The translations under genes were made by a program, and so were the position numbers. From Phocoena phocoena (Eukaryota; Chordata; Mammalia; Artiodactyla; Phocoenidae), in contig NC_089235.1 of assembly GCF_963924675.1 (NCBI RefSeq), positions 60,260,220 to 60,324,219 of the forward strand: a stretch of DNA of 64,000 nucleotides, read 5' to 3'. Below, one piece after another: positions 44,075 to 54,046 of the stretch (the first letter of the stretch is position 1; every line of letters starts with the position of its first letter). Under the pieces are notes generated by a model that saw only the letters and a program-made list of their open reading frames with translations, was not told the origin of the DNA and made no database searches.

Positions 44075-44825
44075 TTTCCATTAATTATTGCTGCTAAACA
44101 AAACCACTCCAAAAGTAAGTTGTGTAAGAAAATAAGAATTTATCATGTTCATGATTCTTGGGGCCAGGAATTCAGGCAGAATCCAGCAGGGATACTTAAC
44201 CTCTGTTCCATGCTGTCTAGGGTTATAGCTGTGGTGGTTCAGATAGCTGGAAATGATTGAGATAATCAAATAGAACCATATGTCTGGGGCCTCTGTTCTT
44301 CTTTATGTGGTATCTGCTAGGGAGCTGGCTCCTTTACTCACATGCTTGTTCCCTGGGATGGGATAGCTGGTACAGATGAGAGTAGCTAGAATCACTTTCC
44401 ACACATTGTGGTATCAAGGTAGTAGGACGTCTTGAGAAGCAACTGGCTTCCCAAAGAGTGGGCATGCCAGTAGAGAACATTCCAAAAGGCCCAGGTGGAA
44501 GGTACAATACTATTTTGTCTTAGCCTCAGAAGTCCCAGAGAGGGACTTCCCTGGTGATCCAGTGGGTAAGACTCTGCACTCCCAATGCAGAGGGCGTGGG
44601 TTTGATCCCTGGTCGGGGAACTAGATCCCGCATGCATGCCGCTACTAAGAAGTCCGCATGCCGCAATTAAAAAAAAGAAAAAGATCCCACATGGCCCAAA
44701 GAAGATCCCACGTGCTACAACAAAGACCTGGCGTGGCCAAAACAAATAAATGAATAAATAAAAATCTTAAAATAAAAAAAGTCCCAGAGAGTCACTTGTA
44801 TCTTTGCATCAATTGACGGAGCAGT
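44075..44825 (+). mobile_element. Old LTR-type repeat, interrupts L1M
   Basis: GCTGCTAAACAAAACCACTCC, TTGGGGCCAGGAATTCAGGC, CTTTACTCACATGCTTGTTCC and CAGAGAGTCACTTGTATC follow the same family as 33130-33590. A SINE lies within it. The family name is uncertain and the ends are estimated. Confidence 0.5.
44543..44778 (+). mobile_element. tRNA-derived SINE, diverged (Bov-tA/CHR-like)
   Basis: The head GGACTTCCCTGGTGATCCAG and GGGTTTGATCCCTGGTC mark a related but different SINE form, with a shorter body repeated in part (GATCCCACATGGCCC, GATCCCACGTGC) and an AAATAAATGAATAAAT tail. An exact 13-bp duplication, AAGTCCCAGAGAG, flanks it (44530-44542 and 44779-44791). The 117-codon minus-strand ORF is an artefact. 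Confidence 0.9.
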
Positions 44826-44829
44826 TTCA

Positions 44830-45460
44830 AGGAGAGAAGAGCGGTGAAATTGGTGAAGTAGATTGTCTCAGTCCCATTAGCAGTCTCAAATCTAGATTTC
44901 AGACTTTGATAGTCTTCTTGATTTTGTTTGCCGTTAGTCCTAGAGTCTAGCACTTCAGGGGTCCCAACTAAGAATCTGGGATATTTAAGAGGCCCCTCTT
45001 CCTTCATTGTGCCTGGATTATAATCTGTGTCCCCAAAACTTGGTTTTCATCCTGTGAATTTCACTCAGTTTATTACCTACTGTCTCCTCCCTTCAGCATC
45101 TTATCTTCAGATTCTTGTTGTCTCAAGTCATGACTGCCTCCATGGTCCAAACCTGATTTTTTTCTCTGTAATGCCATGAGATTTCCAAGAGCTCTGCCAG
45201 ATCTCTGCTTCTTTTGGCATTTCTCTACCCAGCTTCTCAGCCCCTTACCCTGCAAAGCTTAATGAATAGGCAAATGCTCCCCAGGGAAAAGTGGGGCACA
45301 GAATTATTGTGCTTACCTCATTAATTTCCCCTTTCCTCTCTATCTAGGCCCCTCACCCATTTTTTTGAAACAGATTTTTTGTGCTTTTCTAGTTGTCTTG
45401 ATGGTAGGTTTGGGCCACTACCAGCTATACCACGATAGACAGAAGGGAAGTCCACAGACT
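44830..45460 (-). mobile_element. L1M 5' region relic, antisense, part 2
   Basis: AGGCCCCTCTTCCTTCATTG and TCTAGTTGTCTTGATGGTAGG to GACAGAAGGGAAGTCC fit the far 5' UTR of an old L1M on the opposite strand. It continues the fragment at 42770-44060 beyond the LTR-type repeat. Confidence 0.55.
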
Positions 45461-46292
45461 TTTATTTGAATGAAGTGTCCTGGTCCGCCACTCATACCAC
45501 TGCATGTTACGTTCCTGATTATCCTATTCTCCTACCTTCTGACATATTTTCATAACATGGAATCTTCTTGTGCTTTTACTCACTCTCCAGTTGTGACACG
45601 GACCACAACAGCTCTGGTCCACCAAGACCATGATGTCCCTTGTTTATGATATGGACACTGTCTATGCTTCTTCTGACCTCTCCAAACAAATACCTTGCTA
45701 GGAGACATCTAGTTCCCAGCCTTCAGTTAAGATAGAGATTCCTTCATAGCTCACCATGGTAGTGAGAGCAGGATGAGGGTATAAGCCACCGTCAGTTGTC
45801 CTTCATGTCCCACCCATGGAGGTAGAAAACAATGAAACGTGTCCCAGACTTACCTAGAAGACTGCTTTGTGCTCTTACACTCTGATTCATAATTCACTGC
45901 ATGGTTTTAAGGTTGCTGCTTTGCATAACTGCCAAAACAGAAAACAATCTAACCTCTCTAATAATAACGAATTGAGTTAAAGAAATACCACCCATACTCA
46001 CCCCTTCCTCTCTCCAGAGTACAGTAATTTTTGTTCTAGGTTGCTAAATATATCAACTGATGAACCACTACCCATCTGGTGGTATGAAAAGGAAAGTAAC
46101 TGTAAAAAACAGAAGAGGCAGAGGAGCCTCCGCTTCCTGCTTCACCTGTTAGCATTCTTCCCTGAGTGCTAGGCTTGCCAAGATTGATGTCAGATGCAGC
46201 CTCAGAGCTCTTCTACATTAACAGAAAAGCATCAGGGCCTCAGAGAAGAAAGTCTTTCCTTAGTGACACCTCCTGCAGCCAGATCTGGTTAA
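45461..46292. other. Unassigned intergenic sequence
   Basis: No ORF above 60 codons and no named repeat over about 0.8 kb. Confidence 0.45.
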
Positions 46293-46313
46293 TGTGTGTG
46301 TGTATGTGTGTGT
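46293..46313. repeat. Short (TG)n microsatellite
   Basis: About ten TG units with one TATG interruption. Confidence 0.9.
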
Positions 46314-46918
46314 ACTAGTGGTTTGGTAGATGGGAAAGAACTTTCTGATGATTTTTAAATTAATTTTTGTAGCTTAAGGGCTTTTTCTAGAAGAGGATAA
46401 GACTTAAGTTAGTCAAGGGTTAGTGCTAATGGACATCTCACAAATAATTTTTGAATGAATGAGTGTGAATAAATGAATGACTAGTAGAGCTATGCACGCC
46501 CCCTTTAATGGAAATCAAAACACAAAACAAAACATCAATTCTCCCAAGACTAGCATGGAAAGGAGACCGTCCAGTTGGGGAGTGTGGGAGGGTGGAGAAT
46601 ATCCATTTGAACCTTTTGCCCTAGTTGTAGATTCTGCCTTTGATTTCTCGAAGCACAGTAGAAACAAGGGCCAGTATGATTAGAAATGATTTTACTGAAG
46701 CTGGGGGACAACAGAAGAAAAGTGAAAGAAGCATAAGATTAGGTATTCTGATTGGCAAGACAGTGTTCCCTCTGCTTTCAAAAGTTCAGTTAACATTAAC
46801 ACACGATCCTCACCAAAAAAGTGCTTCCAACTACCTACTCTGCTTCCATGTTATAAAGGGCATTTTTAACCACTCCTACCTGAATTTATCTTCCCAAGTC
46901 TTCCAAATTCTTCCCAGA
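46314..46918. other. Unassigned intergenic sequence
   Basis: Overlapping + ORFs of 68 and 112 codons (46477-46978) lack motifs. The second runs into the L2 that follows. Confidence 0.45.
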
Positions 46919-47495
46919 TATTCAGTCAACAAACATTCATTGAATGCTAACTCTGGGTCGGCACTATCTAATGACTAGTTGACAAAATGACAAAGGCACC
47001 CTCTCTGCTCTCACTTATCTCCCCATCTTGTGCCAGACAGGCACCTAAACAGAAAAGTCCAGCCCAGCATGGTGTGTGCTAAGAAAGAAATATGCACAGG
47101 GTGCTATGATAGAACAGGTGAAGAGGACCCAATACACTTTGGGAATGGGACTAGGGAGAATGGATCAGAAATTCTGGAGGAAGGATTGGCTGAGTTCCAT
47201 CTTAAAACATCAATGAATAATCACCTGACATAGGTTGGAGAAGGAAAGAGAAAAGGATCCCAGGCAACAGGCACAGCATGAGTGAAGGTAAAGAGGTTCA
47301 CAAAACATGTGAATGTAGCTATAAACAGTTCACTTTGCTTTAAAAAAAAAAAAAGAGGAAACTTGAAAGGACACAACAGGCTTCAGGGGTAAGGGGGTCT
47401 TGGGAGACCTAGAAAGCCATGTAAAGGAGTCTCACCTCAATTAGGTATTCGAGAATCATTGAATGCTTGCAGGGAGCAGAGGGATGTTATCATAT
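46919..47495 (-). mobile_element. L2 LINE relic, antisense
   Basis: ATTCAGTCAACAAACATTCATT, AAATATGCACAGGGTGCTATG, GGATTGGCTGAGTTCCATC, AGGAGTCTCACCTCAATTAG and CAGAGGGATGTTATCATATT are antisense L2 blocks. An A-run lies at about 47342-47354. Confidence 0.72.
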
Positions 47496-47499
47496 TACT

Positions 47500-47644
47500 T
47501 AGATAATCCACTCCACATATCAATACATTTTGGGGGGGTATATATGCATTTCTCTAAGAAATTGGCCCACAGCTTTCATCAGATTCTGAAAGGCATCAAT
47601 GGTGCAAAAGGATTATGGACACTGGTATAAGAAGTAATACTAAA
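47500..47644. mobile_element. Probable hAT MITE fragment
   Basis: CTTTCATCAGATTCTGAAAGG resembles the right part of a MER-type hAT element. A G-run, GGGGGGG, lies at about 47531. Family not fixed. Confidence 0.35.
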
Positions 47645-47805
47645 TATGAACATGCATCAGAAATGTCTGATCATATTTTAAAATATTCAGATGATAGGAC
47701 TCACCCCATGCTTCTGAATCAGACTCTGGACGTGGGCTTAGAAATCCATGTATATTTTAAAATCTCCTTTATTAGTGCTGATAGATAAGTTTAAGAGCCA
47801 CTGGT
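47645..47805 (+). mobile_element. MER5A-like MITE, diverged
   Basis: ATGAACATGCATCAGAAATG, TGCTTCTGAATCAGACTCTGG, GGGCTTAGAAATCCATG and TAAGAGCCACTGGTCAGG follow MER5A order with considerable drift. Confidence 0.65.
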
Positions 47806-48929
47806 CAGGTCTACGAGGGCTAGGCCTTCAACCACATGCTTCCATTTTCTGTTTCCTTTCACTTAGTCACATCATAAGTGACCTCATCCCTCAAGTGAGG
47901 TCCTAACTCCACCTAAGGATGTGGCCTTACTCTTGAAGATTACAATACAGTAAACATAATTGAATAATTTTCATGCAAGAGCCATGACCCACCTTGAGTA
48001 ATGCAACGGAGTTATCCTCCTGAGTGACCTGTGACCCATGCTAATTAGCAAAGGGTACTCAGCTTTTCAGTGACCAACCTGGAAGTAGTTTCAAGCATCC
48101 ATTTCTAAGGTGTTCACCTAAATAACATGAGGACAGTTGTTATTGTAATTAAAGATTCGGGCATATAGTGCAGAGTCACTTAGTTGAAGCAGCTTGAGGC
48201 TGTATTTTTATAGACACTATAAGTAGATGGGTGAGGGAAAAAAGGGGCCTCAAAATAAAGTATTTAGACAATGTTATGCAAAAAATAGCTGAAGGAATTT
48301 GTTTCTGCCAATATCTTGAAGCTATAAATAAGGAGTTAGGAAGCAAAAAGAAGAAACTAGGGTGTAATGCTTCTGAAATGTGCTTAGCTTAAAGAGATTT
48401 TTTCTTCAAAAAAAAATCTACATAGGTCGTAGATACAATATTCAGTGAAAAATTGGAATGTTCTCTTCCTTACCTAAGGCAGGGGGTGGAATACATACTC
48501 ATTTATTGGAAAAACTAGGTCAGATTACATCCATTCATAGATAGTCTAAGATAGAGCCAGGCCAATGGTTTGGGATCATGAAGAAAAACACATTTTTTCC
48601 CACATCTACCAAAAATACAAATGTCTACTCTCCTGTAGCCCTGACCGCTCTTCCCATCTTCAGGAGCAGTTTTACACACCATGACCATGCAGCAATTACT
48701 TCCACCAAGTGGTTCATGGCATGAGTCATATTCTCGGTAATGTCTACACATTGATTGATCCCTTGACACAGAGCGGCTTGGATTTAGAGGTGGGTTCATT
48801 TGCCCACTAAATTCCCCAGGCCAATGAATTCAACCCAATTTTAGGACACAGGAAATTGATAATTTTCATCAGCCACTGGCACTCCCACCAGTTTGGATAG
48901 CAAACAGTAGCAGAAGGTTTGGTGGGATT
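47806..48929. other. Unassigned intergenic sequence
   Basis: A 94-codon minus-strand ORF (48515-48799) lacks a recognisable domain. No repeat is named over about 1.1 kb, the longest clean stretch in this part. Confidence 0.45.
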
Positions 48930-49375
48930 TGACATACTATAGTAGTGGAAATGTTGTATAAACTGGAAGATGAAATGTTCTTATAAAACTGTAATCCAAT
49001 ATTTGGAAAGACCATTTAAGAAACATGACCATCTTAATTAAAAATTTTTTAAAAATTAAAAAAAATAAACGTGACCATCTTCGTCGAAAACAGAAAAGTC
49101 TCAGAAATAGGAACAGCCAAGAGGAGCCTCAGGAAACATGACAACTAAATGCAATGTGGTGTCCTGGATGTGATCCTAAGGTAAGAAAGGGACACTAGGT
49201 AAAAAATAAAGAAATCTGTAATGTATGGGTTTTCGTTAATGGTAATGTGGTAATGTATCAATGTTGGTTTCAGACTAATGGAAGGTGTTAACTGGATTTG
49301 GAAAGTATGGGAACTCTCCTTACTAACCTTCTCCCTTTTTTCTTTTATAAATCTAAAGCTGTTATAGAAAAATAC
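48930..49375 (+). mobile_element. L1M-type 3' UTR, sense
   Basis: CAACTAAATGCAATGTGGTG, CCTGGATGTGATCCTAAGG, TGGTAATGTATCAATGTTGG and TGGGAACTCTCCTTAC followed by TTTATAAATCTAAAGC are 3' UTR blocks of an old L1M. The first block is the same region as the hairpin arm at 35578. Confidence 0.75.
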
Positions 49376-49435
49376 TATTAAGAAACATGACCATCTTACT
49401 ACTTTTATAGTACATCAAATATTGTGTGCATATAG

Positions 49436-49461
49436 CATATATATGTGTGTGTGTATGTATG

Positions 49462-49497
<36 letters not shown>

Positions 49498-49499
49498 TG
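49436..49499. repeat. (TA)n/(TG)n microsatellite
   Basis: Mixed TG, TATG and TA units end with about 13 TA units. An 82-codon minus-strand ORF with alternating isoleucine/tyrosine is a product of this repeat. Confidence 0.92.
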
Positions 49500-49784
49500 C
49501 CAGAGATCATAACTTTGGTGGAATCTCAAAGGCATCTGAGACCCAAAATAGTTGAAAACAATTGCCTTCTCATCCCATAGTAGGATAAAACCTACATTTC
49601 TAAGTCCCAAATGTCTTACTATGGTGCACTCACTCTACTTTTTGCAAAGGTGCTGCTTTGTCTTCTTATTGGCTAATATTTGAGGTCCCCATTAGCTGGG
49701 GTTGGAATCTTTGCATGTTATTTAAATTATTTTCAAAACTGTGTTTCTCTTATTGTTAGTGAATTTGCATATATATAACATTTT
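49500..49784. other. Unassigned intergenic sequence
   Basis: Nothing recognisable. Confidence 0.4.
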
Positions 49785-50104
49785 TAAAAAACTGAGGTAT
49801 AAATAACATACAATAAAATTCACAAATATTAGGTATACAGTTCCTTTGCTTTTGAAAAGTATACACACTGATATACCCACCTCCCAAATCAAGGTATAGA
49901 AAGATTTCCATTACCCCAGGGAGTTTCCTCATAATGCTTCTAGATACTTCTCACCTGTTCCCCAACCCAGAGGCAACCACTATTCTTATCACCATATATT
50001 AGTTTTGCCTATTTCAAACTTGACAGAAATATTTTTCTAATGGTGTCTTTTCATGAACAGAAACTTCCAATTTTGATGAAGACCAATTTATTTTTATAAT
50101 TAGT
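49785..50104 (-). mobile_element. L1M-type 3' region, antisense
   Basis: AAACTGAGGTATAAATAACAT, CAAATATTAGGTATACAGTT and CCCAGAGGCAACCACTATTC fit a reversed L1M 3' UTR. It ends at the large L1 insertion. Confidence 0.75.
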
Positions 50105-50111
50105 AATTTTT

Positions 50112-50928
50112 TTAATCCCCAGAAATTTTTGCTTCATCCCAGCTTACCCTTCCCCCTCCCCGTGTCCTCAAGTCCATTCTCTCCGTCTGCATCTTTATTC
50201 CTGTCCTGCCTCTAGGTTCTTCAAAACCTTTTTTTTGTTTTATTCCACATATATGTGTTAGCATATGGTATTTGATTTTCACTTTCTGATTTACTTCACT
50301 CTGTATGACAGACTCTAGGTCCATCCACTTCACCACAAATAACTCAGTTTTGTTTCTTTTTATGGCTGAGTAATATTCCATCGTATATATGTGCCACATC
50401 TTCTTTATCCATTCATCTGTGGATGGACACTTAGGTTGCTTCCATGTCCTGATTATTGTAAACAGAGATGCAATGAACATTGCAGTACATGACTCTTTTT
50501 GAATTATGGTTTTCTCAGGGTACATGCCCAGTAGTGGGATTGCAGAGTCATATGGTAGTTCTATTTTTAGTTTTTTAAGGAACCTCCATACTATTCTCCA
50601 TAGTGGCTGTATCAATTTACATTCCCACCAACAGTGCAAGAGGGTCCCCTTTTCTCCACACCCTCTCCAGCATTTACTGTTTGTAGATTTTTTGATGATG
50701 GTCATTCTGACTGGTGTGAGGTGACACCTCGTTGTAGTTTTGATTTGCATTTCTCTAATGATTAGTGATGTTGAGCATCTTATCATGTGTTTATTGGCAA
50801 TCTGTATATCTTCCTTGGAGAAATGTCTATTTAGGTCTTCTGCACATTTTTCGATTGGGTTGTTTGTTTTTTTGATATTGAGCTGCATGAGTTGCTTGTA
50901 AATTTTGGAGATTAATTAATTTCTTGAG
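50112..50928 (-). pseudogene. L1 ORF2 C-terminal fragment
   Basis: A 258-codon open frame (50888-50112) is the ORF2p C-terminal region. It starts at [14 protein letters not shown], has the conserved [12 protein letters not shown], then a cysteine-rich stretch ([18 protein letters not shown]) characteristic of L1 ORF2p, then [12 protein letters not shown] and [14 protein letters not shown]1 ORF2p is normally about 1,275 residues; only about the last fifth is here, with no start of its own. This is not a host gene. It lies directly after the deletion junction near 50928. Confidence 0.93.
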
Positions 50929-51840
50929 GTAGGATTGTATTGCTATAAACTTCCCTCTTAGAACTGCTTTTGCTGCACCCCATAGGTTTTGGGTCGTTGT
51001 GTTTTCATTGTCATTTGTTTCTAGGTATTTCTTGATTTCCTCTCTTTGATTTCTTCAGTGATCTCTTGGTTAGTTAGTACTGTATTGTTTAGCCTCCCTG
51101 TGTTTATATTTTTTACAGATTTTTCCCTGTAATTGATATCTAGTCTCATAGCGTTGTGGTCGGAAAAGACAGTTGATAAGATTTCAACTTTCTCAAATTT
51201 ACTGAGGCTTAATTTGTGACCCAAGATATGATCTATCCTGAAGAATGTTCCATGAGCACTTGAGAAGAATATGTATTCTGTTGTTTTTGGATGGAATGTC
51301 CTATATATATCAATTTAGTCCATCTTGTTTAATGTATCATTTAAAGCTTGTGTTTCCTTATTTATTTTCATTTTGGATGATCTGTCCACTGGTGAAAGTG
51401 GGGTGTTAAATCCCCTACTATGATTGTGTTACTGTTGATTTCCCCTTTATGGCTGTTAGCATTTGCCTTATGTATTGAGGTGCTCCTATGTTGGGTGCAT
51501 AAATATTGACAATTGTTATATCTTCTTCTTGGATTGATCCCTTGATCATTATGTACTGTCCTTCTTTGTCTCTTGTAGTAGTCTTTACTTTAAAGCCTAT
51601 TTTGTCTCATATGAGAATTGGTACTCCAGCTTTCTTTTGATTTCCATTTGCATGGAATATCTTTTTCCATGCCCTCACTTTCAGTCTGTATGTTTCCCTA
51701 GGTCTGAAGTGGGTCTCTTGTAGACAGCATATATACAGATCTTGATTTTGTATCCATTCAGCCAGTCTATGTGTTTTGGTTGGAGCATTTAATTCATTTA
51801 CATTTAAGGTAGTTATCGATATGTATGTTCCCATTACCAT
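50929..51840 (-). pseudogene. L1 ORF2 endonuclease fragment
   Basis: The frame opens at 51840 with MVMGTYISITTLNVNELNAP and continues with CCLQETHFRPRETYRLK, the start of the APE-like endonuclease with its conserved N and E (QETH) positions. Two adjacent stops follow GVPILI. Further pieces of the domain are readable (GDLTPHF, and SDHNAMRLDI which holds the SDH motif of the active site). After the [16 protein letters not shown] linker the sequence jumps to the C-terminal part. The reverse transcriptase with its FADD motif is absent. Confidence 0.9.
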
Positions 51841-51916
51841 TTTCCTAATTGTTTTGGGTTTGTTATTGTAGGTAGGTTTTTTCCTTCTCTTGTGTCTCCT
51901 GCCTAGAGAAGTTCCT

Positions 51917-52780
51917 TTAGCATTTGTTATATGCTGGTTTGGTAGTGCTGAATTCTCTTAGCTTTTGCTTGTCTGTAAAGGTTTTAATTTCTCTGTCGAA
52001 TCTGAATGAGATCCTTGCTGGGTAGAGTCATCTTGGTTGTAGGTTCTTCCATTACATCACTTTAAATATGTCCAGCCACTCCCTTCTGGGTTGCAGAGTT
52101 TCTGCAGAAAAATCAGCTGTTAACCTTATGGGGATTCCCTTGTATGTTATTTGTTGTTTTTCCCTTGTTGCTTTTCATATTTTTTCTTTGTATTTAATTT
52201 TTGATAGTTTGATTAATATGTGTCTTGGCATGTTTCTCCTTGGATTTATCCTGTATGGGACTCTCTGTGCTTCCCGGACTTGACTGACTATTTCCTTTCC
52301 CATAGTAGGGAAGTTTTCTACTACGATCTCTTCAAATATTTTTTCAGTCCCTTTCTTTTTCTCTTCTTCTGGGACCCCTATAATTCGAATGTTGGTGCAT
52401 TTAATGTTGTCCCAGAGGTCTCTGAGACTGTCCTCAATTCTTTTTCTTTAATCTTCTCCGTGGTAGTTATTTCCACCATGTTATCCTCCAGGTCATTTAT
52501 CCGTTCTTCTGCTTCAGTTATTCTGCTATTGATTCCTTCTAGAGAATTTTTAATTTCATTTATTGTGTTGTTCATCATTGTTTGTTTGCTCTTTAGTTCT
52601 TCTAGTTCCTTGTTAAACATTTCTTGTATTTTCTCCATTCTCTTTCCAAGATTTTGGATCATCTTCAGTATCATTACTCTGAATTCTTTTTCAGGTAGAC
52701 TACCTTTCCTCTTCATTTGTTTGGTCTGATGGGTTTTCACCTTGCTCCTTCATCTGCTGAGTGTTTCTCTGTCTTCTCAT
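51917..52780 (-). pseudogene. L1 ORF1 relic
   Basis: ORF1 begins at the ATG at 52780 (MRRQRNTQQMKEQGENP), shifts frame near 52705, then reads on as LPEKEFRVMILKMIQNLGK and a coiled-coil-like stretch with MNNTINEIKNSLEGINSRI and EAEERINDLEDNM. After a second shift the RNA-binding area is recognisable, and a TAA at 51917-51919 follows the AYNKC end. The span is 864 bases, near the normal ORF1 length, so it is damaged rather than shortened. ORF1p normally forms an RNA-binding trimer (family knowledge); none could be made here. Confidence 0.9.
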
Positions 52781-53293
52781 TTTGCTTAACGTACGGTGTT
52801 TGGGGTCTCCTTTTCGCAGGCTGCAGGTTTGTAGTTCACATTGTTTTTGGTGTCTGTCCCCAGTGGCTAAGGTTGGTTCAGTGGGTTGTGTAGGCCTTCT
52901 GGTGGAGGGGACTGGTGCCTGTGTTCTGGTGGATGAGGATGGATCTTGTCTTTCTGGTGGGCAGGTCCACATCTGGTGGTGTGTTTTGGGGTGTCTGTGA
53001 CCTTATTATGATTTTAGGCAGCCTCTCTGCTAACGGTTGGGGTTGTGTTCCTGTCTTGCTAGTTGTTTGGCATAGGGTGTCCTGCACTGTAGCTTGCTGG
53101 TCATTGAGTTGAGCTGGGTCTTAGCATTGAGATGGAGATCTCTGGGAGAGCTTTCACCATTTGATATTCTGTGGAGCTGGGAGGTCTCTGGTGGACCAAT
53201 GTCCTGAACTCAGCTCTCCTACCTCAGAGGCACAGGCCTGACCACCAGCCAGAGCACTAAGACCCTGTCATCCACATGGCTCAGAAGAAAAGT

Positions 53294-53335
53294 GAGAAAA
53301 AAAGAGAGAAAGGGAGAAAGAGAGAAAGGGAGAAA

Positions 53336-53392
<57 letters not shown>

Positions 53393-53491
53393 GAAGGAAG
53401 GAAGGAAGGAAGGAAGGAAGGAAGGAAGAAAGGAAGAAAGAAAGAAAGAAAGAAAGAAAAAGAAAGAAAGAAAGAAAGAAAGAAAAAGAAA
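53294..53491. repeat. 198-bp uninterrupted purine tract
   Basis: From 53294 to 53491 every base on the + strand is A or G. It is mostly (GAAA)n, with a (GGAA)n block at about 53390-53428. It lies just upstream of L1 ORF1, so it is a pyrimidine tract in the L1 sense. ORFs of 67-193 codons over it (K/E/R-rich on +, F/L/S-rich on -) are not genes. Confidence 0.96.
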
Positions 53492-53525
53492 TTAAAACAA
53501 AAAGAATTATTAAAAATAAAAAAAA

Positions 53526-53726
53526 GGGCTTCCCTGGTGGCGCAGTGGTTGAGAGTCCACCTGCTGATGCAGGGGACACGAGTTTGTGCCCCGGTCCAGG
53601 AGGATCCCACATGCCGTGGAGCAGCTGCGCCTGTGAGCCATGGCCGCCGAGCCTGCGCGTCCGGAGCCTGTGGTCCACAACGGGAGAGGCCACAACAGTG
53701 AGAGGCCCACGTACCACAAAAAAAAT
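53526..53726 (+). mobile_element. CHR-type SINE within the L1 5' UTR
   Basis: A complete sense SINE runs from GGGCTTCCCTGGTGGCGCAG to CACGTACCACAAAAAAAATA. It lies between A-rich sequences, so its target duplication cannot be read with confidence. It is opposite in orientation to the host L1. ORFs of 107-193 codons through it are artefacts. Confidence 0.92.
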
Positions 53727-53775
53727 AATAATAAAAATAAAAAATAATAAAAATTTAAAAAAATTAAAAAGTAAT

Positions 53776-53812
53776 AAAAAGAAAGAAAGAAGAAAGAAAG
53801 AAAAAGAAGAGA
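53776..53812. repeat. Short (GAAA)n tract
   Basis: A second, smaller GAAA/GAA purine run follows the SINE tail. Confidence 0.85.
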
Positions 53813-53973
53813 GCAACCAAACCAAAAACAAATCCACCAATGATAACAAGTGCTACAAACTATACTAAAAACAACAGACAGACAGAACCCTAGGACAAAT
53901 GGTAAAAGCAAAGCTATACAGACAAAAATCACACAAAGGGGCATACACATACACACTCACAAAAAGAGAAAAA

Positions 53974-53977
<4 letters not shown>

Positions 53978-54043
<66 letters not shown>
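53978..54043. repeat. (TA)n microsatellite, 33 units
   Basis: Sixty-six bases of uninterrupted TA. It lies within the L1 5' UTR. Pure TA runs of this length are unstable and prone to assembly error. Confidence 0.95.

Positions 54044-54046
<3 letters not shown>

Noticed and set aside
50112..50888. 258-codon ORF as a host gene
   Set aside because: It is the C-terminal part of L1 ORF2p, by its conserved cysteine-rich and tryptophan motifs, inside a dead L1.
53268..53849. 193-codon F/L/S-rich and 141-codon K/E/R-rich ORFs
   Set aside because: Both are translations of the purine/pyrimidine microsatellite and the adjoining SINE.
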